Positions 8,144 through 16,970 of a stretch of 53,175 nt of DNA are shown here, piece after piece; the stretch's first letter is position 1, and the number at the start of each line of letters is the position of its first letter. This DNA comes from JAAYEA01 sp012689325 (GTDB lineage: Bacteria; Chloroflexota; Anaerolineae; JAAYEA01). Under the pieces are notes generated by a model. That model was not told the origin of the DNA. It did not search any database and saw only the letters and a program-made list of their open reading frames with translations. The stretch spans positions 1-53,175 of the forward strand of contig DAITVZ010000030.1 in the NCBI GenBank assembly GCA_036841525.1. The letters run 5' to 3'. The position numbers were made by a program, and so were the translations under genes.

Positions 8144-8745
8144 GCCGGGTTCGCCTCGGTGAGCGACGCCTCCACCAAATCGCAGACGATGTGCAGCAGG
8201 GTGATGTGCATCTCTTGGACGCGCGGTGTGTCGCGGGAGGGGATGGCCAGACAGAGGTCGGCCACCTGGCCCGCCGCGCCGCCGCCCGCGCCGGTGAGGA
8301 CCGCGGTCCAGGCGCCGCGCGCGCGGGCCACTCGCAGCGCGGCCAACACGTTGCGCGAGTTGCCGCTGGTGCTGAGGCCGATGACCACATCCCCCGCCGC
8401 GGCAAAGGCCTCCATCTGGCGGGAATAGACGTCGTCATAGGTATAATCATTGCCGATGGCGGTGAGGGTGGAGGTGTTGCCGTGCAAGGCCAGGGCGGGC
8501 CAGGCGGGGCGCTCGCGCTTGAAGCGGGCCACCATCTCGGCGGCGACGTGCTGCGCGTCGGCGGCGCTGCCGCCGTTGCCCATGATGATCAGCTTGCCGC
8601 CGCGGCGATAGGCGGCGATGAGTCGCTCGGCCAGCTCGGCGGTCTGGGCCGCATAGGGTCCGGCGGCGACTTGGTCCAGCAGCGCCCGATGCGCGGCGAG
8701 CTGCGCCTGGATCTCGTTCCGCGTGGAAGAAGGTGATGCTGACAT
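8140..8745 (-). CDS. Phosphoheptose isomerase (GmhA-like SIS-domain protein)
   Basis: Sedoheptulose-7-phosphate isomerase family, first step to ADP- or GDP-heptose. It is 201 residues with a single SIS domain. Motifs NGGSAADAQH, AIGNDY and LSTSGNSRNVLAA, and the C-terminal EMHITLLHIVCDLVE, are those of GmhA and contain its ligand-binding residues. It is the first gene of the gmhA-wecB pair. No heptose kinase or nucleotidyltransferase lies in the window, so the heptose or a related sugar phosphate is finished elsewhere. DiaA is a related family but the motifs favour GmhA. Confidence 0.88.
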   Translation of the reverse strand: MSASPSSTRNEIQAQLAAHRALLDQVAAGPYAAQTAELAERLIAAYRRGGKLIIMGNGGSAADAQHVAAEMVARFKRERPAWPALALHGNTSTLTAIGNDYTYDDVYSRQMEAFAAAGDVVIGLSTSGNSRNVLAALRVARARGAWTAVLTGAGGGAAGQVADLCLAIPSRDTPRVQEMHITLLHIVCDLVEASLTEANPA

Positions 8746-8805
8746 GGGGCCTCCCGCCGCACCAAGGGCCAGGGCGGCTTGTGGTTGGTTTGCGGATTCG
8801 GCCCC

Positions 8806-8834
8806 ATTCTACCACCGCTTGCCCGCGGCTACAA
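8806..8834 (-). promoter_or_regulatory. Promoter of the gmhA-wecB operon
   Basis: On the minus strand, TTGTAG (8834-8829), a 17-bp spacer and TAGAAT (8811-8806), about 60 bases upstream of gmhA. Confidence 0.55.
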
Positions 8835-8837
8835 GAG

Positions 8838-8896
8838 CAGGGCGACCGCGACGATCGCCCTGCCGGTTCCGGTATGGGCGATCCTGGTGATCGCCC
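8838..8896. repeat. Two GGGCGA-family palindromes
   Basis: CAGGGCGACC...GATCGCCCTG at 8838-8862 and GGGCGATCC...GATCGCCC at 8876-8896, side by side between the protease stop and the gmhA promoter. They could act as a transcription barrier between the two units, but no T-run follows. Confidence 0.75.
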
Positions 8897-8910
8897 TGGT
8901 TCGTTCTCCG

Positions 8911-11349
8911 CTACCTGGCCCAGGCGGAAAACTCGTCCTCCCGCGGGTGGCGGGTCAGGTTGCGCACCTCGCCGCCCTGGCGGCTCACCGCATAGATCTC
9001 CGCCTGCCCGTCGCGCCACGAGGTGAAAAGCAGCGTCTGCCCGTCGGGCGACCAGCGCGGGTAGCGGTTGATCTCGCCATCGGTCAGGGCGATGGGGATG
9101 CGCTGCGGCGCCACCTCCAGGTGGTCGGGCAGCAGGAGATAGAGGTCCATGCGCCCGTCGCGCGCCGAGATGAAGGCGATTTCGTTGCCATCCGGCGACC
9201 AGGCCGGGAAGGCGTCGCTGGCGGGGTGGTCGGTCAGGCGCGTCTCCACCGCGGTGGAGAGGTCCACGCGATAGAGCTCGTAATTGCCGTCCCGCTGCGA
9301 GGTGTACACGATATAGCGCCCGTCCGGCGACCAGGCGGGATAGCTCTCCCAGGCGTTGTTGTGGGTCCACTGGCGGGCGTTGCTCCCGTCGGCGTTCATG
9401 GCCCAAATCTCCCAATCGCCATCGGCGTCCGAGACGTAGGCGATGCGCCCGCCCTCCGGCGACCAGACGGGGTGCAGCTCTTGCGAGGGGCTGGTGGTGA
9501 GGCGGCGCAGGCTGGCGCCGTCGTAGCCCATGGCATAGATGTCCACGTTGCCGTTGCGGTCCGAGACGAAGGCGAGCTGCGCGCGGTCGGGCGACCAGGC
9601 GGGAGCGCTGTCGTTGGCGGGGTGGTTGGTCAGGTTGCGCGGCCCCGACCCGTCGCTGCGCATGGCATAGATCTCCACGTCGCCGCTGCGGTTCGAGCTA
9701 AAGGCGATCACGTCCGGCGCGGCGGGCGGGCGGGTCGTGGCGGGGTCGATGGGCTGCGTGTAGGCCTCGGCGACCCAGCCGCGGATGGCGCGCCCCTTGA
9801 CCCAGACCTCGCGCCAGAGTTGGCCGCCGCCGTCCGCCTGCGCGCGCGTGGAGAGGAGCAGCACCGTCCCCAGCGGCGCCTTCCAGAGCTCGCCGTATTG
9901 CACCCCTGGCCCGCTGCGCACGTTCAGCCCATCCGGCGCGATGACCACCGACTCGGGGGCGTTGGCCGGCGGCGCCGGCGTCGGCGTGGCGGGGAAGGAG
10001 CCGGTATCCAGCCAGCGCTGCGCTTGCCAGACGAGCCCCCTCAGCAGGGCGGTGGGGCGCAGGTAGTACCAACTGGCGCGGGGGTCCTGGTCGGACTGGT
10101 GATAGCTGTTGATGATGCCCACCAACTCGGCCCGGTCGTTGAGCGCCATGCCGCCCGAATAGCCCTCGAAGTAGGGCGCGGCAAGCTGGACCCACTGGCC
10201 GTCGTCGGAGTGGCGCATATAGAGGCCGTGGAGCACCGCGGCGGTCTGGCGCCCGGCCGGATAGCCGCAGGTGTGCACGTCCGGCGCAAAGGCCAGGGCG
10301 CGGTCGTCGCCCAGCGGCGCCCAGGGGAAGCTCCACCACCGCGCGGGCGGCCGCCCCTGCAGGTCGGTCCTGACGTAGAGGATGGCCAGGTCCAGCGCCG
10401 GGTCGGTCATCACCACCTCGGCGACGTACGTAAAGGTCACCGGCTGCCGCTCGGGGTCATAGCTTACGGCGACCTCGACCCGGTTGGCCTGGTTATACGG
10501 CGCCTTGGTCCAGGGGTCCGCCACGAGGTGATAGTTGGTCAGGATCAGCCCGCGCGGGTCCACCATGATGCCCGTGCCGACGCTGGGCGCGCCGCCCTGG
10601 TCCTTGGGCATGGAGAGGTACATGGCGGCGCGATAGGCGAGCGCCAGCCGCTCCGCCAGGGTCAGCGTGGGCGTGGCCGTCGGCGTGGGCGGCGGGGTGG
10701 AGGTCGGCGTGTGCGTCAGGGTGTGGGTGGGCGTGTGGGTATGCGTCGGCGTCGGCGAGTGGGTGGGCGTCGGCGTCAGCGTGGGCTGCTCCAGGATAAA
10801 GAACAGCCCGCTGCTGCCCAAGAGCCCATCCAGCAGGAACTCGACGCGATACTGCCCCGGCGGGAGCCCCTCGTTCAGGGTGAGGCTCTCCAGGAGCAGG
10901 ATGCCGTTGGGGCCCTGGGCCTTTTCCCCCCAGGCCCATTGGCGGGTGATCCACAACTCGTCATTGCGGTACCAGCGCTCCTCCAGCGAGGCGGTCAGCG
11001 GCACGTGCTCGTAGGGCAGCGCCACATAGATGCGCGGCGTGCCCTGGGCGAACATGAGCGCCGCGGTCCCCAGGTGGCCGGAGGGGAGCCGGGACGCCGA
11101 GAAGGCGAGCGCGCCCAGCTTGGGCGGCAGGGCGGTCCAGGTCGGCGTGGGCGTGGGCGGCAGCGCCGTGGGCGGCGGCGTGTCCGTCGCCGCGGGGACG
11201 CCCTTGGTCGGCGCCGTGGTCGCGGAGAGCGCGGGCGACGGCGATGGGAGGGCGGTGGGGGCCTCGGCTTTGTCGCAGGCCGAGGCCAGCAGGATCAGGG
11301 CGAACGCCAGGATAACGCCAAGCATGACCGACCGAGGCTTAACGCGCAT
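8911..11349 (-). CDS. Lipoprotein with trypsin-like, SH3b and PD40 beta-propeller domains
   Basis: An 812-residue secreted lipoprotein: signal ending LASAC with lipid Cys25, a Thr/Pro-rich stalk, and a second Thr/Pro linker at about 180-225. A trypsin-like domain follows with the complete triad H274 (TNYHLV), D320 (LDLAIL) and S398 (GYSGG). Next is an SH3b-like domain (LNVRSGPGVQYGELW). The C-terminal part is a row of six or so PD40/TolB-type repeats (NADGSNARQWTH, AWSPDG). The protease fold is that of DegP/HtrA peptidases without PDZ domains. The propeller may hold substrate or cell wall. It is transcribed alone. Confidence 0.85.
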   Translation of the reverse strand: MRVKPRSVMLGVILAFALILLASACDKAEAPTALPSPSPALSATTAPTKGVPAATDTPPPTALPPTPTPTWTALPPKLGALAFSASRLPSGHLGTAALMFAQGTPRIYVALPYEHVPLTASLEERWYRNDELWITRQWAWGEKAQGPNGILLLESLTLNEGLPPGQYRVEFLLDGLLGSSGLFFILEQPTLTPTPTHSPTPTHTHTPTHTLTHTPTSTPPPTPTATPTLTLAERLALAYRAAMYLSMPKDQGGAPSVGTGIMVDPRGLILTNYHLVADPWTKAPYNQANRVEVAVSYDPERQPVTFTYVAEVVMTDPALDLAILYVRTDLQGRPPARWWSFPWAPLGDDRALAFAPDVHTCGYPAGRQTAAVLHGLYMRHSDDGQWVQLAAPYFEGYSGGMALNDRAELVGIINSYHQSDQDPRASWYYLRPTALLRGLVWQAQRWLDTGSFPATPTPAPPANAPESVVIAPDGLNVRSGPGVQYGELWKAPLGTVLLLSTRAQADGGGQLWREVWVKGRAIRGWVAEAYTQPIDPATTRPPAAPDVIAFSSNRSGDVEIYAMRSDGSGPRNLTNHPANDSAPAWSPDRAQLAFVSDRNGNVDIYAMGYDGASLRRLTTSPSQELHPVWSPEGGRIAYVSDADGDWEIWAMNADGSNARQWTHNNAWESYPAWSPDGRYIVYTSQRDGNYELYRVDLSTAVETRLTDHPASDAFPAWSPDGNEIAFISARDGRMDLYLLLPDHLEVAPQRIPIALTDGEINRYPRWSPDGQTLLFTSWRDGQAEIYAVSRQGGEVRNLTRHPREDEFSAWAR

Positions 11350-11399
11350 GGTGGCCCCCTCTCGTGGTGACTCCGAAAAACGACTAGCAGTTACTTGGA

Positions 11400-11428
11400 A
11401 TTATACCACGGATCGGCGGATTATGCAA
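11400..11428 (-). promoter_or_regulatory. Promoter of the trypsin/PD40 lipoprotein gene
   Basis: On the minus strand, TTGCAT (11428-11423), a 17-bp spacer and TATAAT (11405-11400). The -35 overlaps the stop codon of the upstream MFS gene. Confidence 0.65.
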
Positions 11429-12584
11429 TGGGTTTTCTGTCGCTCCGGCGCCGGGAGAGCAGCCCGGCCAGCGCCACCCCGACCACCGGCAGCACCACGA
11501 TCCAGCGCAGGGTGGGGAGCAGGCCGACGCGGTCCGCCACCACGCCGCTGGCGGAGGTGCCCAAGGCGCCGGTGACAAAGGTAAAGCCTTGCAGCAGCCC
11601 CGCGGCGAGCCCGGCGCGGGCGGGCAGCATCTCTTGGGCGATGACCAGCGTGGGGCTTTGGGAGGCGCCCAGGGCAAAGCCCCCCACCAGCCCGAAGAGG
11701 ATCCCCCAGAAACCGGGGAGGTGCAGGAACAGCAGATAAGCCGGGGTGCTCAAGAGCATGCTCCCGACGATCACCGGCCACTTGCCGATGCGGTCGGCCA
11801 TAAAGCCCCCGAGGAAGGTCCCGGCGGCCAGGGCCAGCAGGATGCCCGAGAGGAGCGAGCCATAGGCGGTGGCCTGGTAGCCCTGGCTGGCGTACAGTTT
11901 GGGGACGTAGGTGTTGACGCCGGTATAGGCCCAGGAGCGGGCCACCAGGAGCACGAGAAAGCCGACCAGCGCCCAGGTGCCCATGGCGAGCTTGGCCGTC
12001 GGCTGGGCGTGCGCCGCGGGCTGCGGGCGGGGGGCGACGCGGTTGGGCAGCGCCCGCGCCAGGAACACCACCACCGGCAAGACGGCGAGGCCAAAGAGCA
12101 TGGTGCCCTGGGCCCCCACCGCTTCATAGATGAACCCCGCCACGGCCGGGCCCATGGCAAAGCCGATGGCGCCGCCCAGCGACCAGATGGAGAGGCTGCT
12201 GTTGCGCTGCGCGCTGGAGTGGAAGGCGCTCATGGCCCCTTGCGGGTGATAGGCGCCCGAGCCGAAACCGGCCATGGCCAGGCAGACCACCAGGGGCACA
12301 TAGCCGGGCAGCACCGAGGCCAGGCTGAGCCAGACGATCATCCAGGAGAGGCCGACGACGGCGAGCCAGCGCCCGCCGAAGCGGTCGGCCAGGTGGCCGA
12401 AGAACGGCTGCGACATGGAGCCCGCGATGGTATAGAGCGAGGCGGCCAGCCCTACCTGGGCGTTGGTCAGCCCCAGGGGGATGCTCAGGAAAGCCACCAG
12501 GACCGGCGCGACGGAGGCCAAAAGGTCCACGGCGAGGTGGCCGACGGCCACCGACATGAGGATGCGGTTTCTCAGGATGCTCAA
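11421..12584 (-). CDS. MFS transporter, fosmidomycin-resistance (Fsr)-like
   Basis: A 12-span major facilitator. The segments GLTNAQVGLAASLYTIAGS, SQPFFGHLADRFGGRW and GFGSGAYHPQGAMSA, the last with the GxxxFHP-like motif, resemble the fosmidomycin-resistance exporter family. Substrate is unknown. I chose TTG at 12582-12584 as start: a GGGGGAA sequence precedes it and the promoter -10 lies so close to the longer ATG (12612-12614) that the longer form would have to be leaderless. The longer form adds MHTTHPGGTP. Confidence 0.82.
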   Translation of the reverse strand: MSILRNRILMSVAVGHLAVDLLASVAPVLVAFLSIPLGLTNAQVGLAASLYTIAGSMSQPFFGHLADRFGGRWLAVVGLSWMIVWLSLASVLPGYVPLVVCLAMAGFGSGAYHPQGAMSAFHSSAQRNSSLSIWSLGGAIGFAMGPAVAGFIYEAVGAQGTMLFGLAVLPVVVFLARALPNRVAPRPQPAAHAQPTAKLAMGTWALVGFLVLLVARSWAYTGVNTYVPKLYASQGYQATAYGSLLSGILLALAAGTFLGGFMADRIGKWPVIVGSMLLSTPAYLLFLHLPGFWGILFGLVGGFALGASQSPTLVIAQEMLPARAGLAAGLLQGFTFVTGALGTSASGVVADRVGLLPTLRWIVVLPVVGVALAGLLSRRRSDRKPIA

Positions 12585-12623
12585 CGGCGTTCCCCCGGGA
12601 TGCGTGGTATGCAACGACCGTCG

Positions 12624-12652
12624 ATTATAGCACCGAAGGGTCGATTGCCCAA
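12624..12652 (-). promoter_or_regulatory. Promoter of the MFS gene
   Basis: On the minus strand, TTGGGC (12652-12647), a 17-bp spacer and TATAAT (12629-12624). Transcription should start at about 12617. Confidence 0.65.
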
Positions 12653-12766
12653 GGCGGCGCCGCGGAGCGCTCGCGGTTTGACCAAATGCCGCTTTTCGCG
12701 TATACTTTTCCCTCGTGGGTCGCGCCGCCGGAGCAGGGCGGTTGGCGGCGAATGGCGCTACCTGAT

Positions 12767-12795
12767 TTGACAGATCGGCCCAAGGCAGCTATAAT
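12767..12795 (+). promoter_or_regulatory. Consensus promoter of the rplU-rpmA unit
   Basis: TTGACA (12767-12772), a 17-bp spacer and TATAAT (12790-12795), a perfect sigma70 consensus, as expected for ribosomal protein genes. The leader is about 57 bases long. Confidence 0.85.
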
Positions 12796-12858
12796 TAGCG
12801 CTTGCGGATAAGCGATTGTTCTTGGCGTGAGTCATAGCATCCAGGGAGGTACCATCCT

Positions 12859-13170
12859 GTGTACGCAATAGTGGAAACGGGCGGCAAGCAGTACAAGGTG
12901 AGCGTCGGGCAGGTCATCGCGGTGGAAAAGCTGACTGCCGAAGAGGGCGACACCGTCGAGCTGAGCCGCGTTCTGATGGTGGGCGAAGGCGACAACGTGC
13001 GGGTGGGGTCTCCGCTGGTGGAAGGCGCCAAGGTCTCGGCCAAGGTCCTGGGGACCGAGCAGGATACCAAGGTGATCATCTTTAAGCACAAGCCCAAGAA
13101 GCACTATCGGCGCAAGCTGGGCCACCGCCAGTGGCTTACCCGCCTGCAGATCGAGGATATCGCAGCCTAA
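12859..13170 (+). CDS. 50S ribosomal protein L21
   Basis: A 103-residue L21, beginning MYAIVETGGKQYKVSVGQ and ending with the family's RQWLTRLQIEDIAA region. It binds 23S rRNA in the large subunit. The GTG start has GGGAGGT 8 bases upstream. It is followed by rpmA, the conserved order in most bacteria. The small ysxB-type protease gene found between them in Firmicutes is absent. Confidence 0.97.
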   Translation: MYAIVETGGKQYKVSVGQVIAVEKLTAEEGDTVELSRVLMVGEGDNVRVGSPLVEGAKVSAKVLGTEQDTKVIIFKHKPKKHYRRKLGHRQWLTRLQIEDIAA

Positions 13171-13218
13171 CACAGACCATCGCCCTGGGCGATGGCTACA
13201 CGCTGGGGAGGTTTGATC

Positions 13219-13503
13219 ATGGCTCACAAAAAGGGAGGCGGCAGCAGCCGCAACGGACGAGATAGCGCGGGACGCCGCCTGGGCGTCAAGCGGTTCGGGG
13301 GCGAGGATGTGCTGTCCGGCGCGATCATTGTGCGGCAGCGCGGCACCCATTTCCATCCCGGCAACAACGTCGGCATGGGCCGGGATCACACCCTCTATGC
13401 GCTGATCCCGGGGACCGTCCGGTTCGAATATTTCGCCAAGGACAAGCAGCGCGTCAGCGTCTATGGCGTGGCCGAGCAGCCCGCCCCCGTCGCTGAGGCT
13501 TAG
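13219..13503 (+). CDS. 50S ribosomal protein L27
   Basis: A 94-residue L27 beginning MAHKKGGGSSRNGRDS, the N-terminal tail that reaches the peptidyl-transferase centre. There is no cleavable extension of the Firmicutes kind, so no dedicated protease is needed. GGGGAGG precedes ATG 13219. The C-terminal ten residues (AEQPAPVAEA) are an unusual Ala/Pro tail. Confidence 0.97.
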   Translation: MAHKKGGGSSRNGRDSAGRRLGVKRFGGEDVLSGAIIVRQRGTHFHPGNNVGMGRDHTLYALIPGTVRFEYFAKDKQRVSVYGVAEQPAPVAEA

Positions 13504-13526
13504 CTGGACCAGAAAGAGGCATTAAC

Positions 13527-13841
13527 GTGAAGAAGGGCATTCACCCCAAGTATTATCCCGAGGCCAAGGTGACCTGCGCCTGTGGCAACACGTGGACCAC
13601 TGGCTCCACCATTCCCGAGATCCGCGCGGATATTTGCTCCGCTTGCCATCCGTTCTTTACCGGCGAGCAGCGCATCGTGGATACCGGCGGCCAGGTGGAG
13701 CGGTTCCGCCGCCGTCTGGCCCAGGCTGCCACCCTGCAGCAGCCCCCCGTCGAAAAGCCGGCCAAAAAGGCCGCCTCGCCGACGCCAGGCAAGCGCATCA
13801 AGGCCAAGGCCCAGGAGAAACCGGCCGAGAGCGAGTCATAG
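13527..13841 (+). CDS. 50S ribosomal protein L31, zinc-binding type, with basic C-terminal tail
   Basis: An L31 of the zinc-ribbon type with C17, C19, C37 and C40. The protein is 104 residues, whereas L31 is normally about 66-75; the extra part (from about 70) is a Lys/Ala/Pro-rich tail. Its function there is unknown. It lies 23 bases after rpmA, so the three ribosomal genes may be one transcript ended by the terminator just downstream. Confidence 0.95.
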   Translation: MKKGIHPKYYPEAKVTCACGNTWTTGSTIPEIRADICSACHPFFTGEQRIVDTGGQVERFRRRLAQAATLQQPPVEKPAKKAASPTPGKRIKAKAQEKPAESES

Positions 13842-13880
13842 CTTTTCGCCGCGTCCGTTAGCAGAACCAGACCAGGGCAT

Positions 13881-13913
13881 GGACAGAGTGTGTTTGCACT
13901 CTGTCCTTTTTTT
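13881..13913 (+). terminator. Rho-independent terminator after rpmE
   Basis: A perfect 10-bp stem, GGACAGAGTG with CACTCTGTCC, a 6-base loop and seven T residues (13907-13913). Confidence 0.92.
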
Positions 13914-13966
13914 AGGTTGGGCGGCCCATCAGCGCCAGCGGGGCAGGCGCTGGAAAGGAGCGCGAT

Positions 13967-14554
13967 GTGACATATCCTCGCTATAACGGCGGGTGGGTCG
14001 AGGTCGTCTGCGGGAGCATGTTCAGCGGCAAGACCGAGGAGCTGATCCGGCGGGTCAAGCGCGCGCAGATCGCCAAGCAAAAGGTCCAGGTCTTCAAGCC
14101 GGCCACCGACACCCGCTACGACCTGGAAAAGGTCACCTCGCATAGCGGCGGCCAGATCGAGGCCACCATCGTGCCGGATGCCGAGAGCATCCTGAGCCTG
14201 GTGGAGCCGGATACCTCCGTGGTGGCGGTGGATGAGGTCCAGTTCTTCAACTGGGAGATCGCCGAGATCTGCGAGGTGCTGGCCGACCGCGGCCTACGCG
14301 TGATCGCGGCGGGGCTGGACATGGACTTCCGCGGCGAGCCGTTCGGCCCCATGCCGATCCTGATGGCCCAGGCCGAGATCGTGGACAAGCTGCAAGCGAT
14401 CTGCGTCCAATGCGGCGCCCCCGCCAACCGCACCCAGCGGCTGGTGGACGGCCGCCCAGCCAATTACGACGACCCGGTGATCCAGGTGGGGGCCAGCGAG
14501 GTCTATGAGGCGCGCTGCCGCGTCTGCCATCAAGTGCCAGGAAAGAAGACATGA
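13967..14554 (+). CDS. Thymidine kinase
   Basis: Type II thymidine kinase, 195 residues, phosphorylating thymidine for salvage. Walker A is G16SMFSGKT23, the DEVQFF motif holds the catalytic acid, and the lid has a zinc site (CVQCG and CRVCH). The GTG start at 13967 follows AAGGAG by 6 bases; the ATG two bases earlier is out of frame. The stop overlaps the start of the next gene (ATGA). rpmE-tdk-DUF1385 adjacency is known in other bacteria. Confidence 0.95.
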   Translation: MTYPRYNGGWVEVVCGSMFSGKTEELIRRVKRAQIAKQKVQVFKPATDTRYDLEKVTSHSGGQIEATIVPDAESILSLVEPDTSVVAVDEVQFFNWEIAEICEVLADRGLRVIAAGLDMDFRGEPFGPMPILMAQAEIVDKLQAICVQCGAPANRTQRLVDGRPANYDDPVIQVGASEVYEARCRVCHQVPGKKT

Positions 14555-15474
14555 GCGACTATCATTACGGCGGTCAGGCGGTTTTGGAAGGGGTCATGAT
14601 GCGCGGCGAGCACAACGCGGTCATCGCGGTGCGCGGGCCCGATAAGCAGATCGTGACCCAGCGAGAGGCGCTGGACTCGCCCCTCTACCGGAGCCGCTGG
14701 GCCAAGATGCCCTTCGTCCGCGGCCTGGTCATGCTGTGGGACACCCTCAGCCTGGGCTATCGCGCCCTGATGTTCTCGGCCAACGTGCAGCTTCAGGAGG
14801 ACGATCAGCCACTCACCGGCGGCACCATGGTGGGGACGATGCTGGTCTCGCTCCTTTTCGTGGTGGGGGTCTTTTTCCTGCTGCCCATGTTCCTGGTGGG
14901 GCTGGTGGACCGGGTCATCGCCTCGGATTTCCTGAGCACCCTCTTGGAGGGGTTGATCCGCGTGGGGCTCTTCCTCGCGTACCTGTGGGCCATCAGCCTG
15001 ATGCCCGATATCCGGCGCGTCTTTGCCTATCACGGCGCCGAGCACAAGACCGTGAACGCCCAGGAAGCGGGCGTTCCCCTGGAGCCGGCCCAGGTGCAAG
15101 CCTTCAGCACCGCCCACACCCGCTGCGGCACCAGCTTTCTGTTGGTGGTGATGGTCATCTTTGTCCTCATCACCGTGCTGCTGGGCCGGCCTCCGCTCTG
15201 GCTGCGCCTGATCTCCCGCATCGTGTTGATCCCCGTGGTGGCGGGCATCTCGTACGAATGGATCAAGTTCGCCGCCGCCCACATGGACCATCCCCTGGTG
15301 CGCCTGCTGGCCGCGCCGGGGCTGGCGATCCAGCGCCTTTCCACCCGCGAGCCGGACGACGACATGGTGGAGGTCGCCATCGTCGCGCTGCGCGAGACCA
15401 TTGCCGCCGATGCGGCGGGCGCCGATGCGGCGGGCGCCGATGCGGCGGGCGCCGATGCGCCGGCGGCCTCCTAG
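14551..15474 (+). CDS. DUF1385 family membrane protein (YqhQ-like)
   Basis: A 307-residue DUF1385 protein. It has the signature YHYGGQAVLEGVMMRG at the N-terminus, about four to five membrane segments, and the conserved YHGAEHKTVNAQE and HTRCGTSFLLVV motifs (about residues 160-200). His and Glu in these suggest metal binding; the molecular function is not established. Translation is coupled to tdk by a four-base overlap. The last 20 residues are a DAAGA repeat encoded by four tandem 15-bp units and are likely dispensable. Confidence 0.92.
   Translation: MSDYHYGGQAVLEGVMMRGEHNAVIAVRGPDKQIVTQREALDSPLYRSRWAKMPFVRGLVMLWDTLSLGYRALMFSANVQLQEDDQPLTGGTMVGTMLVSLLFVVGVFFLLPMFLVGLVDRVIASDFLSTLLEGLIRVGLFLAYLWAISLMPDIRRVFAYHGAEHKTVNAQEAGVPLEPAQVQAFSTAHTRCGTSFLLVVMVIFVLITVLLGRPPLWLRLISRIVLIPVVAGISYEWIKFAAAHMDHPLVRLLAAPGLAIQRLSTREPDDDMVEVAIVALRETIAADAAGADAAGADAAGADAPAAS
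15406..15465 (+). repeat. Four in-frame 15-bp tandem repeats at the end of the DUF1385 gene
   Basis: GCCGATGCGGCGGGC occurs three times exactly (15406-15450) and once with changes (15451-15465). Confidence 0.9.
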
Positions 15475-15510
15475 CGCTGCTGCGTCAGCCGGCCGCGCCC
15501 AACGGGCGTC

Positions 15511-15539
15511 TTGGGTTACCGGGGCGCTGGTGCTATAAT
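15511..15539 (+). promoter_or_regulatory. Promoter of the malic enzyme gene / hydroxyacid cluster
   Basis: TTGGGT (15511-15516), a 17-bp spacer and TATAAT (15534-15539), 72 bases before the start codon. Confidence 0.7.
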
Positions 15540-15610
15540 GGACAAGCTGCCGACGCGCGGCCGATGAGGCCGCCCGCCCCCGGCATCTATATCGTGATGA
15601 GGAGTGTCGT

Positions 15611-16963
15611 ATGGTTACCAAAGAAGAACTGATCGCCAAGGCCACCAAGCCCTCGGAGGACGCGCTGCGGCTGCACCCCTTCTATCGGGGCAAGATCGCC
15701 ACCGCGCCCAAGTGCGCCATCCGCAGCTTTGACGATTTCGCCATCTGGTACACCCCGGGCGTGGCGGCGGCTTGCCGCGGCATCGCCAAGGACCCCGCGC
15801 TGAGCTACGAGTACACCAACCGCGCCAACGTCGTCGCCGTCGTCTCGGATGGGACCCGCGTCCTGGGCCTGGGCGATATCGGCCCCGAGGCGGGGATGCC
15901 CGTCATGGAGGGCAAGGCGCTGCTCTACAAGTACCTGGGCGGCGTGGACGCCGTGCCGCTCTGCCTGAACACCAAGAGCGCCGACGACATCATCAACACC
16001 GTCAAGCTGATCCAGCCCTCCTTTGGCGGCATCAACCTGGAGGACATCGCCCAGCCCAAATGCTTCCGCGTGCTGGACGAGCTGCGCGCCGACCCCACCG
16101 TCACCATCCCCGTCTGGCACGATGACCAGCAGGGCACGGCCACGGTGCTGCTGGCCGGCCTGATCAACGCGCTCAAGCTGGTGGGCAAAAAGATGACGAA
16201 CATCAAGATCGCCCTCATCGGCATGGGCGCCGCCAACGTGGCCACCCTGCGGCTGCTGCGAGCCAGCGGCGTGGATCTGGGCCAGGTCATCGCCACCGAT
16301 AGTCGGGGCACCCTGCACCCTGGCCGCGAGGACGTCAAGCGGCAGCAGGAAGACTTTGCCATCAAGTGGCAGGTCTGCCTGGAGACCAACGCCGAGGGCG
16401 TGCGCGGCGGCATCGCCGAGGCCATGCGCGGCGCCGACGTGATGATCGCCTTTTCCCAGCCGGGGCCGGACACCGTCAAGCCCGAATGGGTGCGCGGCAT
16501 GGCCTCGGACGCCATCGTCTTTCCCTGCGCCAACCCCATCCCCGAGATTTGGCCGTGGGACGCCAAGGAGGCGGGGGCGCGCATTGTGGGCACCGGCCGC
16601 TCCGATTTCCCGAACCAGTTGAACAACTCGCTCGGCTTCCCCGGCATCTTCCGGGGGGCGCTGGATGTCCGCGCCACCACCATCACCGACGAGATGTGCC
16701 TCGCCGCCGCCGCCGAGCTGGCCCAGTGCGCCGAGGATCGCGGCATCAACGATGACGACATCGCACCGCGCATGGACGAGTGGGAGGTCTTTCCGCGGGA
16801 GGCCGTGGCCGTGGGCATGAAGGCCCAGGAGCAGGGCATCGCCCGCATCCAGATGAGCCGCGAGGACCTGTATAACCAGGCCTCGGCCATCATCAAGAAC
16901 GCGCGCGAGATGGCGGACATGCTGATGCGCGAGGGCATCATCGCCATGCCGCCGGAAGGGTGA
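15611..16963 (+). CDS. NAD(P)-dependent malic enzyme
   Basis: Oxidative decarboxylation of malate to pyruvate. It is 450 residues, the short bacterial form without the phosphotransacetylase domain. Motifs include YTPGVAAACR, the catalytic Lys region MEGKALLYKY, the metal site VWHDDQQGTA, the nucleotide-binding IGMGAANVATLR and SRGTLHPGREDV. It has its own promoter and GAGGAG before ATG 15611. The next gene (100 bases on) is an Ldh2-type dehydrogenase that can act on malate or lactate, so the enzyme may supply pyruvate in the same pathway. Confidence 0.95.
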   Translation: MVTKEELIAKATKPSEDALRLHPFYRGKIATAPKCAIRSFDDFAIWYTPGVAAACRGIAKDPALSYEYTNRANVVAVVSDGTRVLGLGDIGPEAGMPVMEGKALLYKYLGGVDAVPLCLNTKSADDIINTVKLIQPSFGGINLEDIAQPKCFRVLDELRADPTVTIPVWHDDQQGTATVLLAGLINALKLVGKKMTNIKIALIGMGAANVATLRLLRASGVDLGQVIATDSRGTLHPGREDVKRQQEDFAIKWQVCLETNAEGVRGGIAEAMRGADVMIAFSQPGPDTVKPEWVRGMASDAIVFPCANPIPEIWPWDAKEAGARIVGTGRSDFPNQLNNSLGFPGIFRGALDVRATTITDEMCLAAAAELAQCAEDRGINDDDIAPRMDEWEVFPREAVAVGMKAQEQGIARIQMSREDLYNQASAIIKNAREMADMLMREGIIAMPPEG

Positions 16964-16970
16964 AGCCCAA

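Noticed and set aside
8779..11370. An 863-codon plus-strand open frame opposite the trypsin/PD40 gene
   Set aside because: It is the antisense of a GC-rich gene with full domains. The product is Arg/Gly/Pro-rich without family motifs, and it runs through repeats and a promoter.
12802..12858. Structured L21 leader RNA
   Set aside because: The leader is only about 57 bases and shows no convincing stem besides short chance pairings.
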